Notes: generated from the letters alone by a model not told the origin. Shown: positions 39,188-46,307, counted from the first letter of the stretch. The stretch is 46,540 nucleotides of DNA from Candidatus Gastranaerophilales bacterium (GCA_017560095.1 JAFYOU010000004.1:1-46540); one strand, 5' to 3'. A program made the numbers and translations.

Positions 39188-40093
39188 ATGGAAAATAATT
39201 ACACAGTTTATATGCACATTTTTCCAAACAATAAAGTTTATATTGGGATAACAAACAAAAATGTCAATTCTAGGTGGAGAAAAAATGGCGTTGGATATAC
39301 AAATTGTCCTAGAATGAACAATGCTATAAATAAATATGGTTGGGAAAATGTTGAACATAAAATATTATATGAATATTTAACTAAAGAAGAAGCAGAGCAA
39401 AAAGAAATTGAACTTATTGCACAATATAAAAGTAATTATAGAGAATTTGGTTATAATATTGCTAATGGAGGTATGCACAAAGGGAAATGTAGTGAAGAAA
39501 CCAAAAAGAAAATTAGAAATTCTGGTGCATCAAAAACATTCTTTAAAAAAGGAGAAACTTCTTGGAATAAAGGAATACCACAAAGTAGTGAAGCAAAAGA
39601 AAAAAATAGAATTGCACATATAGGTAAAAAGCAAAGTCAAGAAACAAAATTAAAAAGGAGTAAATCATTAAAAGGACATAGAATGAGTGAAGAAACAAAA
39701 TTAAAAATAAAACAAACAAAACAAGAACATTATCCTAATGGCTATCGTCATTCAATAGAAACAATTAATAAAATTCAAGAAAATAGAAGTAAAATTAGAA
39801 GTGATGAAGCAAAGCATAAGCAATCAAATACAATGAGAGAAAAATATAAAAATGGATATATAAGCCCTATGATTGGTAGAAAAGCAATAAATAGGAAACC
39901 AATTATACAATTAGATTTAAATGACAATTTCATAAGAGAATGGGATTGTATCAGTGATGCTTCAAAATATTATGGAATAAATTCAAGTAGAATATGTCTT
40001 GTGCTAAAGAAAAAAAGAAATCAAACAGCAGGATATAAGTGGATATATAAGAATGAATACAATGTAACAAATGCTATTTTAGGAGGTGTGTAA
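39188..40093 (+). CDS. GIY-YIG homing endonuclease
   Basis: 301 residues. N-terminal GIY-YIG domain (YTVYMHIFPNNKVYIGITNKNVNSRW, with the second YIG intact; the first is YMH), then a region with NUMOD3 repeats (KGKCSEETKKKIRNSG; PQSSEAKEKNRIA; SLKGHRMSEETKLKIK), and a C-terminal NUMOD1 domain (PIIQLDLNDNFIREWDCISDASKYYGINSSRICLVLKKK). It is a free-standing mobile nuclease placed after the recombinase gene. GGAGGTTTT precedes the start. Confidence 0.85.
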   Translation: MENNYTVYMHIFPNNKVYIGITNKNVNSRWRKNGVGYTNCPRMNNAINKYGWENVEHKILYEYLTKEEAEQKEIELIAQYKSNYREFGYNIANGGMHKGKCSEETKKKIRNSGASKTFFKKGETSWNKGIPQSSEAKEKNRIAHIGKKQSQETKLKRSKSLKGHRMSEETKLKIKQTKQEHYPNGYRHSIETINKIQENRSKIRSDEAKHKQSNTMREKYKNGYISPMIGRKAINRKPIIQLDLNDNFIREWDCISDASKYYGINSSRICLVLKKKRNQTAGYKWIYKNEYNVTNAILGGV

Positions 40094-40094
40094 A

Positions 40095-40277
40095 ATGAAA
40101 AAAGAATTAATAGATAAACTATTCGATGAATTTGACAAAGATAAAGACATAATTGAAAGAAATTTACTAGAAGTTATGAATATAATACATCTTGAAACAA
40201 AAAATAAATATGGTAAATTAACTTTAACAATTAAGTGTGAAAGGAATGATAACAATGAAACAAATAATAACAACTAA
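40095..40277 (+). CDS. Hypothetical 60-residue protein
   Basis: ATG 40095 follows AGGAGGTGTG. MKKELIDKLFDEFDKDKDIIERNLLEVMNIIHLETKNKYG then a short beta end and an Asn run. It overlaps the next gene by 23 bases. Family not recognised. Confidence 0.5.
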   Translation: MKKELIDKLFDEFDKDKDIIERNLLEVMNIIHLETKNKYGKLTLTIKCERNDNNETNNNN

Positions 40278-40455
40278 AAAAGGAACAACATATGAAAGAA
40301 ATGCAAGAGAAAAAAAGTATGATACTATGTTATGGACTAGATTTAGTAGTGAAAATGTAGAAAAATTAAAAAATATTGCTAGTGATAAAGGAATTTCATT
40401 AAGCACATTTGTTAGAAATATATTAGAAGATTATTTAGAAAGCAAAGGAGAATAA
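40255..40455 (+). CDS. Ribbon-helix-helix protein
   Basis: 66 residues. ATG 40255 follows AAAGGA. C-terminal RHH core: MLWTRFSSENVEKLKNIASDKGISLSTFVRNILEDYLESKGE with the S-x-F/I pattern of CopG/Arc. A possible regulator of the small-gene cluster or of early genes. The N-terminus KQIITTKKGTTYERNAR is basic and may contact DNA. Confidence 0.65.
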   Translation: MKQIITTKKGTTYERNAREKKYDTMLWTRFSSENVEKLKNIASDKGISLSTFVRNILEDYLESKGE

Positions 40456-40457
40456 GT

Positions 40458-40727
40458 ATGAAAAAATTATATAAAGTAGTAAATGGTAAAAAATTATTAA
40501 AAATGTTTTATAAAGGTAAAATTACAAATCAATTAATTGTTGAAGATGTAAAAGGAAATCATAGAATTGGATTATATATAGGTAGTGAACATTATTCAAC
40601 AGGTAGGTCAATGTCTTTATATGAATTGTTAGGAAATAATACATTTTATATTTATGAAAATAATGAAGATAACTATGCTATGATAACTTCTAAAATTACA
40701 AAAGAAGATAATCAATATTTTAAATAA
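40458..40727 (+). CDS. Hypothetical protein
   Basis: 89 residues with alternating beta strands (KLYKVVNGKKLLKMFYKGKITNQLIVEDVKGNHRIGLYIGSEHYS) and a helical/beta end. GAATAAGT after AAAGGAG precedes it. No family recognised. Confidence 0.5.
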   Translation: MKKLYKVVNGKKLLKMFYKGKITNQLIVEDVKGNHRIGLYIGSEHYSTGRSMSLYELLGNNTFYIYENNEDNYAMITSKITKEDNQYFK

Positions 40728-40753
40728 TTTAGAAAGTCAGGTGAATTAGATTT

Positions 40754-40903
40754 ATGAAAATTCAAAAATATATTAAGAAAATAGAAAAGTTAAAAAACAA
40801 GTCATACAATGCTTATAGAAATGGAAATCTAATAAAATATACAATTTATGAATTAAGAATAATGCAATTAGAAAAAATATTATATTTAGAAAGTCAGGTG
40901 TAA
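40754..40903 (+). CDS. 49-residue basic helical protein
   Basis: MKIQKYIKKIEKLKNKSYNAYRNGNLIKYTIYELRIMQLEKILYLESQV. Preceded by the repeated AGAAAGTCAGGTGAATTAGATTT leader. Helical and basic; the last codons are part of the next copy of the repeat. Function unknown. Confidence 0.45.
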   Translation: MKIQKYIKKIEKLKNKSYNAYRNGNLIKYTIYELRIMQLEKILYLESQV

Positions 40904-40911
40904 ATAGAATA

Positions 40912-41049
40912 ATGAATAGAAATGAATTTGTTATTGTTGCTTGTGGAATATTAATATTATTACTAATTACAGTTTTGTATAATGTTGGTATAATTGCAAT
41001 AGACCAAGCAGAGGTAATCAGAGGATATGAAACAGAGTGTAACAATTAG
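40912..41049 (+). CDS. 45-residue single-span membrane protein
   Basis: MNRNEFVIVACGILILLLITVLYNVGIIAIDQAEVIRGYETECNN: one transmembrane helix (about 6-30). Its ribosome site is in the repeated AGAAAGTCAGGTG leader. Unrecognised. Confidence 0.5.
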   Translation: MNRNEFVIVACGILILLLITVLYNVGIIAIDQAEVIRGYETECNN

Positions 41050-41076
41050 CAATATAAAATATAAGGAGGGGAAGAT

Positions 41077-41292
41077 ATGAAAATAACAATAAATAGAATG
41101 GAAATATCTAAATACAAAAGAAGAATTAATACATTAGAATTAGAAAAGAAAGAATTAGAAGAAATAATCAAAGATGGTTTATTTAAAGAGTTTATAAAAA
41201 AGATAAACGAACCTTTAGAGTTAGAAAGACTAAGAAAAGAAAATAAAAGACTTAGAAAGAAAATAAAAGATTTGAAAGAGGAGATGAAATAA
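41077..41292 (+). CDS. Coiled-coil basic protein
   Basis: 71 residues, strongly helical (RRINTLELEKKELEEII; ELERLRKENKRLRKKIKDLKEEMK). AAGGAGGGGAAGAT precedes it. Its stop overlaps the next ATG by one base. Confidence 0.5.
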   Translation: MKITINRMEISKYKRRINTLELEKKELEEIIKDGLFKEFIKKINEPLELERLRKENKRLRKKIKDLKEEMK

Positions 41293-41462
41293 TGACAGAA
41301 AAAGAAAAACTACAAGAATTAAGAAAAATGCTTATAGCATTACAAAATGAAACTCAAACATATTATAAATTAATCGAAAGAGATAAATTTTATCCAAGTT
41401 TAATAGTATATGATTTTGATTGTCATGTTAAAAAATTGATAAAAAAAATAGATGAAAAATGA
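41292..41462 (+). CDS. 56-residue helical hypothetical protein
   Basis: ATG 41292 overlaps the previous stop as TAATG, after GAGGAG. MTEKEKLQELRKMLIALQNETQTYYKLIERDKFYPSLIVYDF; a helical protein with a C-terminal Lys-rich end. Unrecognised. Confidence 0.45.
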   Translation: MTEKEKLQELRKMLIALQNETQTYYKLIERDKFYPSLIVYDFDCHVKKLIKKIDEK

Positions 41463-41497
41463 AAACAACAATAAAAATAAAAATGTAGGTGATAGAT

Positions 41498-41914
41498 ATG
41501 AAAATAATATTAAATAAATGTTTTGGAGGATTTGGCTTATCAAAAAATGCTCATGAATTATATGCAGAGAAGAAAGGCATGAAAGTATATGAATACTATC
41601 AAGACTATAGAAAAGGACTTGATTGTTTTAAAAAAGGTGATAGTGGAGTATGCAAATTTTATTTTACAAAAGATTTTGGTGAAGAAATAGAATTAAATGA
41701 TGAAGAATACGATAAATATTGTTTAAATCTAACAAGTGAAAATAGAACTGATAAAACTTTAATAGAGGTAGTAGAAGAGTTAGGGCAGAAAGCAAACAGC
41801 GGTTTTAGTGAATTAGAAGTGGTTGAAATACCTGATAATTCATTTTATAAAATAGATGAATATGATGGAGTAGAAACAATTTATTATTCTGATGCTGAAA
41901 TAAAAGAAAAATAA
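41498..41914 (+). CDS. Conserved hypothetical phage protein
   Basis: 138 residues. The N-terminus MKIILNKCFGGFGLSKNAHELYAEKKGMKVY is a pattern I recognise from many Firmicutes phages, where it is uncharacterised. It continues with an acidic segment and a C-terminal EVVEIPDNSFYKIDEYDGVETIYYSD. ATG 41498 follows GTAGGTGATAG. The G-G-F-G-L-S sequence suggests a loop or ligand site but no function is assigned. Confidence 0.6.
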   Translation: MKIILNKCFGGFGLSKNAHELYAEKKGMKVYEYYQDYRKGLDCFKKGDSGVCKFYFTKDFGEEIELNDEEYDKYCLNLTSENRTDKTLIEVVEELGQKANSGFSELEVVEIPDNSFYKIDEYDGVETIYYSDAEIKEK

Positions 41915-41937
41915 TTTAGAAAGTGAAGGGAATTAGT

Positions 41938-42120
41938 ATGTTTAATAATTTAGATACAATAAAAGCAACAAAATATAATATTTTAATTAAATGGTTAAAA
42001 GAACAACTTGAAAACAATAAGAAAATAAAAGAAGAAGATTTAGAATTATTATTGTCAAGTTTAGATGTTGAAATTAAACATAAATGTCAAGTTCAAGAAT
42101 TAAAAAGTGGAGTGAATTAG
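41938..42120 (+). CDS. 60-residue hypothetical protein
   Basis: MFNNLDTIKATKYNILIKWLKEQLENNKKIKEEDLELLLSSLDVEIKHKCQVQELKSGVN; helical. The ATG follows the repeated leader AGAAAGTGAAGGGAATTAGT. Confidence 0.45.
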   Translation: MFNNLDTIKATKYNILIKWLKEQLENNKKIKEEDLELLLSSLDVEIKHKCQVQELKSGVN

Positions 42121-42123
42121 ATT

Positions 42124-42303
42124 ATGAAATATATATTATATTTTGATGGTTATGATAATGATACTTATTTTTATAAAACAATTGAACAATTATTAGAAAA
42201 TTGGCATTGTAAAACATTAGAAGAATTTAAAGAAAAACATAAAAGAAAATATTTTTGTATTTTAAAAATAGAAGAAGTTATTTTAGAAAGTGAAGTGAAT
42301 TAG
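42124..42303 (+). CDS. 59-residue hypothetical protein
   Basis: MKYILYFDGYDNDTYFYKTIEQLLENWHCKTLEEFKEKHKRKYFCILKIEEVILESEVN. An alpha/beta pattern. It follows the repeated leader, and its own last codons form another copy (VILESEVN). Confidence 0.45.
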   Translation: MKYILYFDGYDNDTYFYKTIEQLLENWHCKTLEEFKEKHKRKYFCILKIEEVILESEVN

Positions 42304-42306
42304 ATT

Positions 42307-42531
42307 ATGAAAAATAAAAAATTTATAATATACAACAATACTACTTCATTTGATGACTATGAAATATTTGAATTTATAATTTATGTTATGAAAAAAGGTT
42401 TATTAAGTAATAAAGAAACAGAATATTGCTATTGTACAGTTAGACAATTTGAAACAAAAGAATTAGTATGTACTTTTAATAAGACAAAAAATAATTATAG
42501 AATTGATGTATATGAGAAATCAAGTCAATAG
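42307..42531 (+). CDS. 74-residue hypothetical protein
   Basis: Beta-rich: KFIIYNNTTSFDDYEIFEFIIYVMKKGLL, then YCYCTVRQFETKELVCTFNKTKNNYRIDVYE. The start follows the repeated leader AGAAAGTGAAGTGAATTAGATT. Unrecognised. Confidence 0.45.
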   Translation: MKNKKFIIYNNTTSFDDYEIFEFIIYVMKKGLLSNKETEYCYCTVRQFETKELVCTFNKTKNNYRIDVYEKSSQ

Positions 42532-42568
42532 TAACTCGTGAGCAGTTTGAAAGAATGGAGTATAGATT

Positions 42569-42796
42569 ATGAATTCAAAAGAAATGTTTTTTAATATAGG
42601 TTATAGAGATTATTTTAACAATGGTTTAAGAATAACTTATAGTAATTTTGATAAAGAATGTAAAATGATAGAATTTGATTTAAAGAAAAAACAATTAGTA
42701 TTAGCAGATGATAGTGAAGAAGTTTTTGAATTATCATTAGAAGAACTACAAGCAATAAATCAACAATGTCGTGAATTGGGGTGGTTTGATGAATAA
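42569..42796 (+). CDS. 75-residue hypothetical protein
   Basis: Beta-rich: MNSKEMFFNIGYRDYFNNGLRITYSNFDKECKMIEFDLKKKQLVLADD, then an acidic helix. ATG follows GAATGGAGTATAGATT. It overlaps the next gene by 8 bases. Confidence 0.5.
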   Translation: MNSKEMFFNIGYRDYFNNGLRITYSNFDKECKMIEFDLKKKQLVLADDSEEVFELSLEELQAINQQCRELGWFDE

Positions 42797-43055
42797 TGAG
42801 ATAAAAGAAATATTAGATATTGAAAGATATAGAAATAAAGATGGTTATGTTGAAAATATAAACTTAACACCTGATGAATTACATTTATTATTAGATTACA
42901 TAACTAATTTAGAAGAAGAAAATGAAGAATTAAATAACAAATTTAAAAAAATAAAAGAAGTTATTAACTACTATGCAATAGAAGATGAAGATTATAGCAA
43001 AATTTATAATGATGAAGAAAAAGAATTACTTAAAGTTTTAGATGGTGATGAATAA
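42789..43055 (+). CDS. Acidic coiled-coil protein
   Basis: 88 residues. ATG 42789 follows GGGGTGG. EIKEILDIERYRNKDGYVENINLTPDELHLLLDYITNLEEENEELNNKF, then ELLKVLDGDE. Acidic helical protein. Stop adjacent to the next ATG. Confidence 0.5.
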   Translation: MNNEIKEILDIERYRNKDGYVENINLTPDELHLLLDYITNLEEENEELNNKFKKIKEVINYYAIEDEDYSKIYNDEEKELLKVLDGDE

Positions 43056-43341
43056 ATGAGTGAAGAAGAATATATAACATTAGATACTAAACAAACAGCA
43101 ATAATTTATAAAAGATTGTGGTTTTGAGAATACACAACAATTAGCATTGGAATATATAAGTTTGAGAGAAGAAAAAGAAAATTATAAATTAAGAATAGAT
43201 AAGACTATTGAATATATAAACAAATATGAATATGAAAGATATTGTCATAGCCCTTATGAAAAAGGTAAATACATTATGAGAGAAGAAAAAGAAGGACAAG
43301 ATTTATTAAATATCTTACAAGGAGAAGAAACTAGAACTTAA
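43056..43341 (+). pseudogene. Frameshifted small gene
   Basis: ATG 43056 opens a frame that reads MSEEEYITLDTKQTAIIYKR and stops at 43127. In the next frame, KDCGFENTQQLALEYISLREEKENYKLRIDKTIEYINKYEYERYC continues without a start to 43341. The two parts would join if one A of the AAAA run at 43110-43113 were absent. Either a mutation, a sequencing/assembly error, or a translational +1 shift. The intact form would be about 94 residues and helical. Confidence 0.6.
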
Positions 43342-43342
43342 T

Positions 43343-43371
43343 TTGACATATATATAATTGTATTCTATAAT
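43343..43371 (+). promoter_or_regulatory. Consensus promoter
   Basis: TTGACA (43343-43348), a 17-base spacer and TATAAT (43366-43371), both perfect. TGACAT (43344-43349) and ATGTCA (43370-43375) flank the spacer as an inverted repeat and could be an operator. Confidence 0.85.
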
Positions 43372-43439
43372 GTCATATAGAAACAAGAACTAAATAGATA
43401 TATTATTATATATTATATTTAGTAGAAAGGAAAATGAAT

Positions 43440-43697
43440 ATGGCTAGTACAACAAAACAAAAAAATGCAAGTAAGAAATACTATGCAACTCATAAAAAAT
43501 ATAGAGAAGAAAAAATAAAAAAAGAAACAGCAAAACATAAAGCAAACAAACCAAAGGCTAATAAAGAACAAAGAGAATATTATGCTGATAGTCCTAAATA
43601 CCGTCGTTATAAAAAGAAATATAGTAAAGAGTATAAAAAAAGAGAACCAATAAAAAGTTTACCAAAAAATAAAAGAAAGGCTCTTAAAGGAAAATAA
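43440..43697 (+). CDS. Lysine-rich basic protein
   Basis: 85 residues; more than a third Lys/Arg. MASTTKQKNASKKYYATHKKYREEKIKKETAKHKANKPKANKEQREYYADSPKYRRYKKKYSKEYKKREPIK; the repeat of Y-x-K and KY suggests nucleic-acid binding. ATG 43440 is favoured over 43434 because AGAAAGG is nine bases upstream. It has its own consensus promoter and terminator, so it is expressed independently. Similar small basic proteins of the pattern K-x-x-Y-Y-x-x-H occur in Clostridia phages (recollection). Its role is unknown. Confidence 0.6.
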   Translation: MASTTKQKNASKKYYATHKKYREEKIKKETAKHKANKPKANKEQREYYADSPKYRRYKKKYSKEYKKREPIKSLPKNKRKALKGK

Positions 43698-43728
43698 TTT
43701 TAAAATGACAAGAGTATAGAAGAAATAA

Positions 43729-43761
43729 AAAAAGAATATTTAGACCATATTCTTTTTATTT
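43729..43761 (+). terminator. Rho-independent terminator
   Basis: AAAAAGAATAT (43729-43739) with ATATTCTTTTT (43747-43757), loop TTAGACC, followed by ATTTT. Confidence 0.8.
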
Positions 43762-43798
43762 TGCCATATCATATAAATTTCAAAATATATTAGTCAAA

Positions 43799-44045
43799 GT
43801 ATATTGTTAGCATATATTAGTGTATTTATTACAATATATCCCAAAATATATTGTTTACAGTATATTTACAGTATATTTACAGTATATTTTGCCAATATAA
43901 TGTCAGCAAAACATCATTTGTGTAAAGTTTACATTAACTTTACTTTACATTTTACATTAGATTTTACTGTAAATATACAAATCATTGACTTGTAAACATA
44001 ATATACTATAAATATATAATATAGTCAATATACATTTACTTTACA
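43799..44045. repeat. GTATATT iterons and TGTAAAG motifs
   Basis: Three exact tandem units of TTTACAGTATA (43854-43864, 43865-43875, 43876-43886) put GTATATT at 43860, 43871 and 43882, one per 11 bases; a further GTATATT is at 43799. An inverted copy (TACTGTAAATATA) is at 43965-43977. TGTAAAG lies at 43921-43927 and CTTTACA at 43943-43949 and 44039-44045. No coding frame is convincing in 43762-44350. It looks like a binding region for a replication or partition protein. Confidence 0.5.
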
Positions 44046-44352
44046 TATATATATTATATGTAAATATTTGATAAATATATATAAAAATGTAAATGCCTTT
44101 AATTCCCTATTTAAAGCACCATTTTAGAGAGTTTTAACTATTATAGTATAATTGCACTAAAACTTGATAAATCACTCTAAAAACACCATAAAAATAGCAT
44201 ATAAGACTATACTAATAACATAATATAGTCTTATTTCTTTATTTAAGGTATCATATAGCCTTGAAAATGTCTTTCTAGTGCAATTTATCTAGTCTAATAT
44301 AAAATGCTTTAAAATAGCCTTTAAAATAGCAAAAAATGATATATCTGTAATA

Positions 44353-44380
44353 AATAAAAGACTATTTCTAGTCTTTTATT
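44353..44380. terminator. Terminator of the leftward gene block
   Basis: AATAAAAGACTA (44353-44364) and TAGTCTTTTATT (44369-44380), a perfect 12-bp stem with loop TTTC. On the minus strand it includes the TAG stop of the gene 44368-44580. Confidence 0.75.
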
Positions 44381-44580
44381 TCTTCATATAATCTATAACA
44401 ATAATATTTTATCAAACTAATCAATTCGTCTTTTACTTCTTCATTTCCTTTAAAATAAGATAATATACTTGATATTTGACCTACTATGTCATAGTCATCT
44501 TCAATGCTATCATCCCAAACACCATTTATATCATAACTAATATCATTAAAAATATTTTGCAATTTTTCTTCTTTGTTCAT
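44368..44580 (-). CDS. Acidic 70-residue hypothetical protein
   Basis: MNKEEKLQNIFNDISYDINGVWDDSIEDDYDIVGQISSILSYFKGNEEVKDELISLIKYYCYRLYEEIKD; acidic, helical. Last gene of a leftward block. ATG 44580 directly follows the preceding TAA, with GGTGG upstream. Confidence 0.5.
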   Translation of the reverse strand: MNKEEKLQNIFNDISYDINGVWDDSIEDDYDIVGQISSILSYFKGNEEVKDELISLIKYYCYRLYEEIKD

Positions 44581-44700
44581 TTATTCCACCACCATTTCTA
44601 TTGCTAACATAAATGCACTTTCATATGTTGCTCCTAATTTTAAGTATAAATCAATATATTCTTTTAAATCTTCAAACTTAATATCTTTTAAACTTTTCAT
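44581..44700 (-). CDS. 39-residue helical protein
   Basis: ATG at 44700 follows AAGGTGATGTAAT on the minus strand. MKSLKDIKFEDLKEYIDLYLKLGATYESAFMLAIEMVVE. Unrecognised, in the leftward operon. Confidence 0.5.
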   Translation of the reverse strand: MKSLKDIKFEDLKEYIDLYLKLGATYESAFMLAIEMVVE

Positions 44701-44711
44701 ATTACATCACC

Positions 44712-44786
44712 TTAATTCCATCTAGTACCATCATTTAAACCTTTAAAAATTGCATATATTGTTGCTAAAATATAAAGTATTATCAT
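44712..44786 (-). CDS. 24-residue possible microprotein
   Basis: ATG at 44786, with a weak upstream purine stretch. MIILYILATIYAIFKGLNDG and a hydrophilic end TRWN: a hydrophobic helix. It fits tightly between its neighbours, but the ribosome site is weak. Confidence 0.3.
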   Translation of the reverse strand: MIILYILATIYAIFKGLNDGTRWN

Positions 44787-44787
44787 C

Positions 44788-44949
44788 TTAAACGTTCACT
44801 TTCTTAAATATATTTTTAATATCTTTTATAAATTCTTTTAAATTAACTTGTCTATCTTTTACTAGATATATTATTGTTGCTATTGTATTTACTTTTATTT
44901 CTGTTGTTGTCATTTTTTCTAAATTATCCCATAATTGTTTACTATTCAT
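44788..44949 (-). CDS. 53-residue hypothetical protein
   Basis: ATG 44949: MNSKQLWDNLEKMTTTEIKVNTIATIIYLVKDRQVNLKEFIKDIKNIFKKVNV. An amphipathic helical protein. It overlaps the upstream gene by 8 bases, with GAGGTG before the start. Confidence 0.5.
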   Translation of the reverse strand: MNSKQLWDNLEKMTTTEIKVNTIATIIYLVKDRQVNLKEFIKDIKNIFKKVNV

Positions 44950-45154
44950 TTTCTAACACCTCTTTTAAATGTTTCATTACTTTATTATATGTATCATTAT
45001 ATTCGTTTTTTGTAATCAATTTAAAATTAAATAATTCTATCATTAAATCAACTAAATCATAATAATTAGTTATGCCAAACTCGTCCACCAAAAACTCGCT
45101 TAATTCTTGTATATTTTTTTGTAAACTATTATGTATAATATCATATTTATTCAT
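44942..45154 (-). CDS. 70-residue helical hypothetical protein
   Basis: ATG 45154 follows AGAGGTGCTGATT. MNKYDIIHNSLQKNIQELSEFLVDEFGITNYYDLVDLMIELFNFKLITKNEYND. Acidic helical. Unrecognised. Confidence 0.5.
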   Translation of the reverse strand: MNKYDIIHNSLQKNIQELSEFLVDEFGITNYYDLVDLMIELFNFKLITKNEYNDTYNKVMKHLKEVLENE

Positions 45155-45398
45155 AATCAGCACCTCTTTCTTTTACTAAAATATATCTTACATAACTTGC
45201 ATTGTTGCCATATCTATCTTTAAAGCCTATTTCTTGATTAATTATATTCATATTATAATTATGTCTTAAATTATATATTATAGCACTTAATCTTGTTGCA
45301 CCATATTCTTTTATTGCCGTCCAAGTATCAATATAACCATATTTTTCTAAATGTTTTATAATTGCCATAGTTTTATTCATTCTTTTCCATTTTGCCAT
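45147..45398 (-). CDS. Winged-helix DNA-binding protein (HTH_39-like)
   Basis: 83 residues. Core TMAIIKHLEKYGYIDTWTAIKEYGATRLSAIIYNLRHNYNMNIINQEIGFKDRYGNNASYVRYIL: the first helix, the T-x-x-x-A-x-x-x-x-G-A-T-R-L-S-A recognition region and the wing with YVRYIL match the small HTH_39 family in phages. AGAGGTGTTGTT precedes the start. A candidate to bind the nearby iterons or its own promoter. Confidence 0.65.
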   Translation of the reverse strand: MAKWKRMNKTMAIIKHLEKYGYIDTWTAIKEYGATRLSAIIYNLRHNYNMNIINQEIGFKDRYGNNASYVRYILVKERGADYE

Positions 45399-45418
45399 AA
45401 CAACACCTCTTTCCTTAA

Positions 45419-45463
45419 GAAACTAGAACTATATATATAATATATATAGAAACTAGAACTATT
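45419..45463. repeat. 15-bp direct repeat before the HTH gene
   Basis: AGAAACTAGAACTAT occurs at 45419-45433 and 45449-45463, 30 bases apart (close to three helical turns), within 70 bases upstream of the HTH gene start on the minus strand. It could be an operator pair. Confidence 0.5.
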
Positions 45464-45492
45464 TATATTTATTATATATATGTATGTATTGA

Positions 45493-45723
45493 TTAATATT
45501 CTATATATAATATTTCTTGTTTATAACCATTTTCATTTTGTGAAATGTTTCTATAATGAACTTTAACACATACATTGCCTTTTTTAATGCATTTAGTTAT
45601 ACAATCATTTCTTGACATTTCATTTAATATTGAATAACCTTTGCTTTCTAAATTTCTAAAAACATTATATATGTCTTTTGCATTCATAAGTTTGTTTTTT
45701 ATGTTTTTTGCTTCGTCAAACAT
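45493..45723 (-). CDS. 76-residue hypothetical protein
   Basis: MFDEAKNIKNKLMNAKDIYNVFRNLESKGYSILNEMSRNDCITKCIKKGNVCVKVHYRNIS: an N-terminal helix, then a beta part with two Cys. GAGGTGTTGAAAAA precedes the ATG. First gene of the leftward block, driven by the promoter at 45757. Confidence 0.5.
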   Translation of the reverse strand: MFDEAKNIKNKLMNAKDIYNVFRNLESKGYSILNEMSRNDCITKCIKKGNVCVKVHYRNISQNENGYKQEILYIEY

Positions 45724-45756
45724 TTTTTCAACACCTCTTTCCTTTTTTTCACACTA

Positions 45757-45779
45757 ATTATAGCACTCAATATACTCTA
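45757..45779 (-). promoter_or_regulatory. Extended -10 promoter with operator-like element
   Basis: On the minus strand TGCTATAAT (TATAAT at 45762-45757) with an upstream TG, giving an extended -10. The -35 is poor. TAGAGTATATTGAG (45779-45766, minus strand) lies in the spacer and recurs exactly on the plus strand at 45942-45955 in the iteron array. Confidence 0.55.
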
Positions 45780-45827
45780 AAAGTGAAAAGCGTGAGTTTT
45801 TTATTTTTTATTTTTTGATTTTATGCC

Positions 45828-46115
45828 GTATATTCTAATTAAGATATTTAGATTATATCCTTGATAGAAATTATATATACATATATATTCAAATCATATT
45901 TTATATTATATACAGCATATTATCTTATATTAAGTATATTATAGAGTATATTGAGCGTATATTAGCGTATATTTCAAGATTTGTAAAGCGTTTGTCAAGT
46001 TTCGTAAAGTTAATGTCAATTTACATTTGCTTGATATGTTAATTTACACTTCTTTACACTGTAAACTTTACACTTGAAATGTCAATAAATTGTCAAATAA
46101 CAATTTGTCAATAAG
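45828..46115. repeat. GTATATT iterons, TGTAAAG and TGTCAA repeats
   Basis: GTATATT at 45828, 45934, 45946, 45957 and 45967; the last four are 12, 11 and 10 bases apart, close to a helical turn. TGTAAAG at 45982-45988, CTTTACA at 46052-46058 and 46066-46072. TGTCAA recurs near 45992, 46014, 46080, 46091 and 46107. No coding frame is convincing in 45780-46360. It resembles an origin or partition region. Confidence 0.5.
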
Positions 46116-46307
46116 ATGTAAACAAAAACTCAATAAAATGTAAATGTATTTTTGGCTTGTTTTTGTCTTTTTTCTTGCTGTTCGTGTTAATTGTATCACT
46201 TGAAACGCTCAAAAAGTGAAAAAATAAAAAAATATTTTTTTAATAATATAATGTAAGTGGCTTTTTGCCTTTATTTTATAAGGGAAAACCTCAAAAAAAG
46301 TAAAAGT

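Noticed and set aside
38100-40100. Attachment site beside the recombinase
   Set aside because: No tRNA fragment, paired core or arm-type repeats could be seen near the gene; the recombinase may not be an integrase.
43854-43888. CRISPR array
   Set aside because: The 11-bp units are tandem with no spacers and are far too short.
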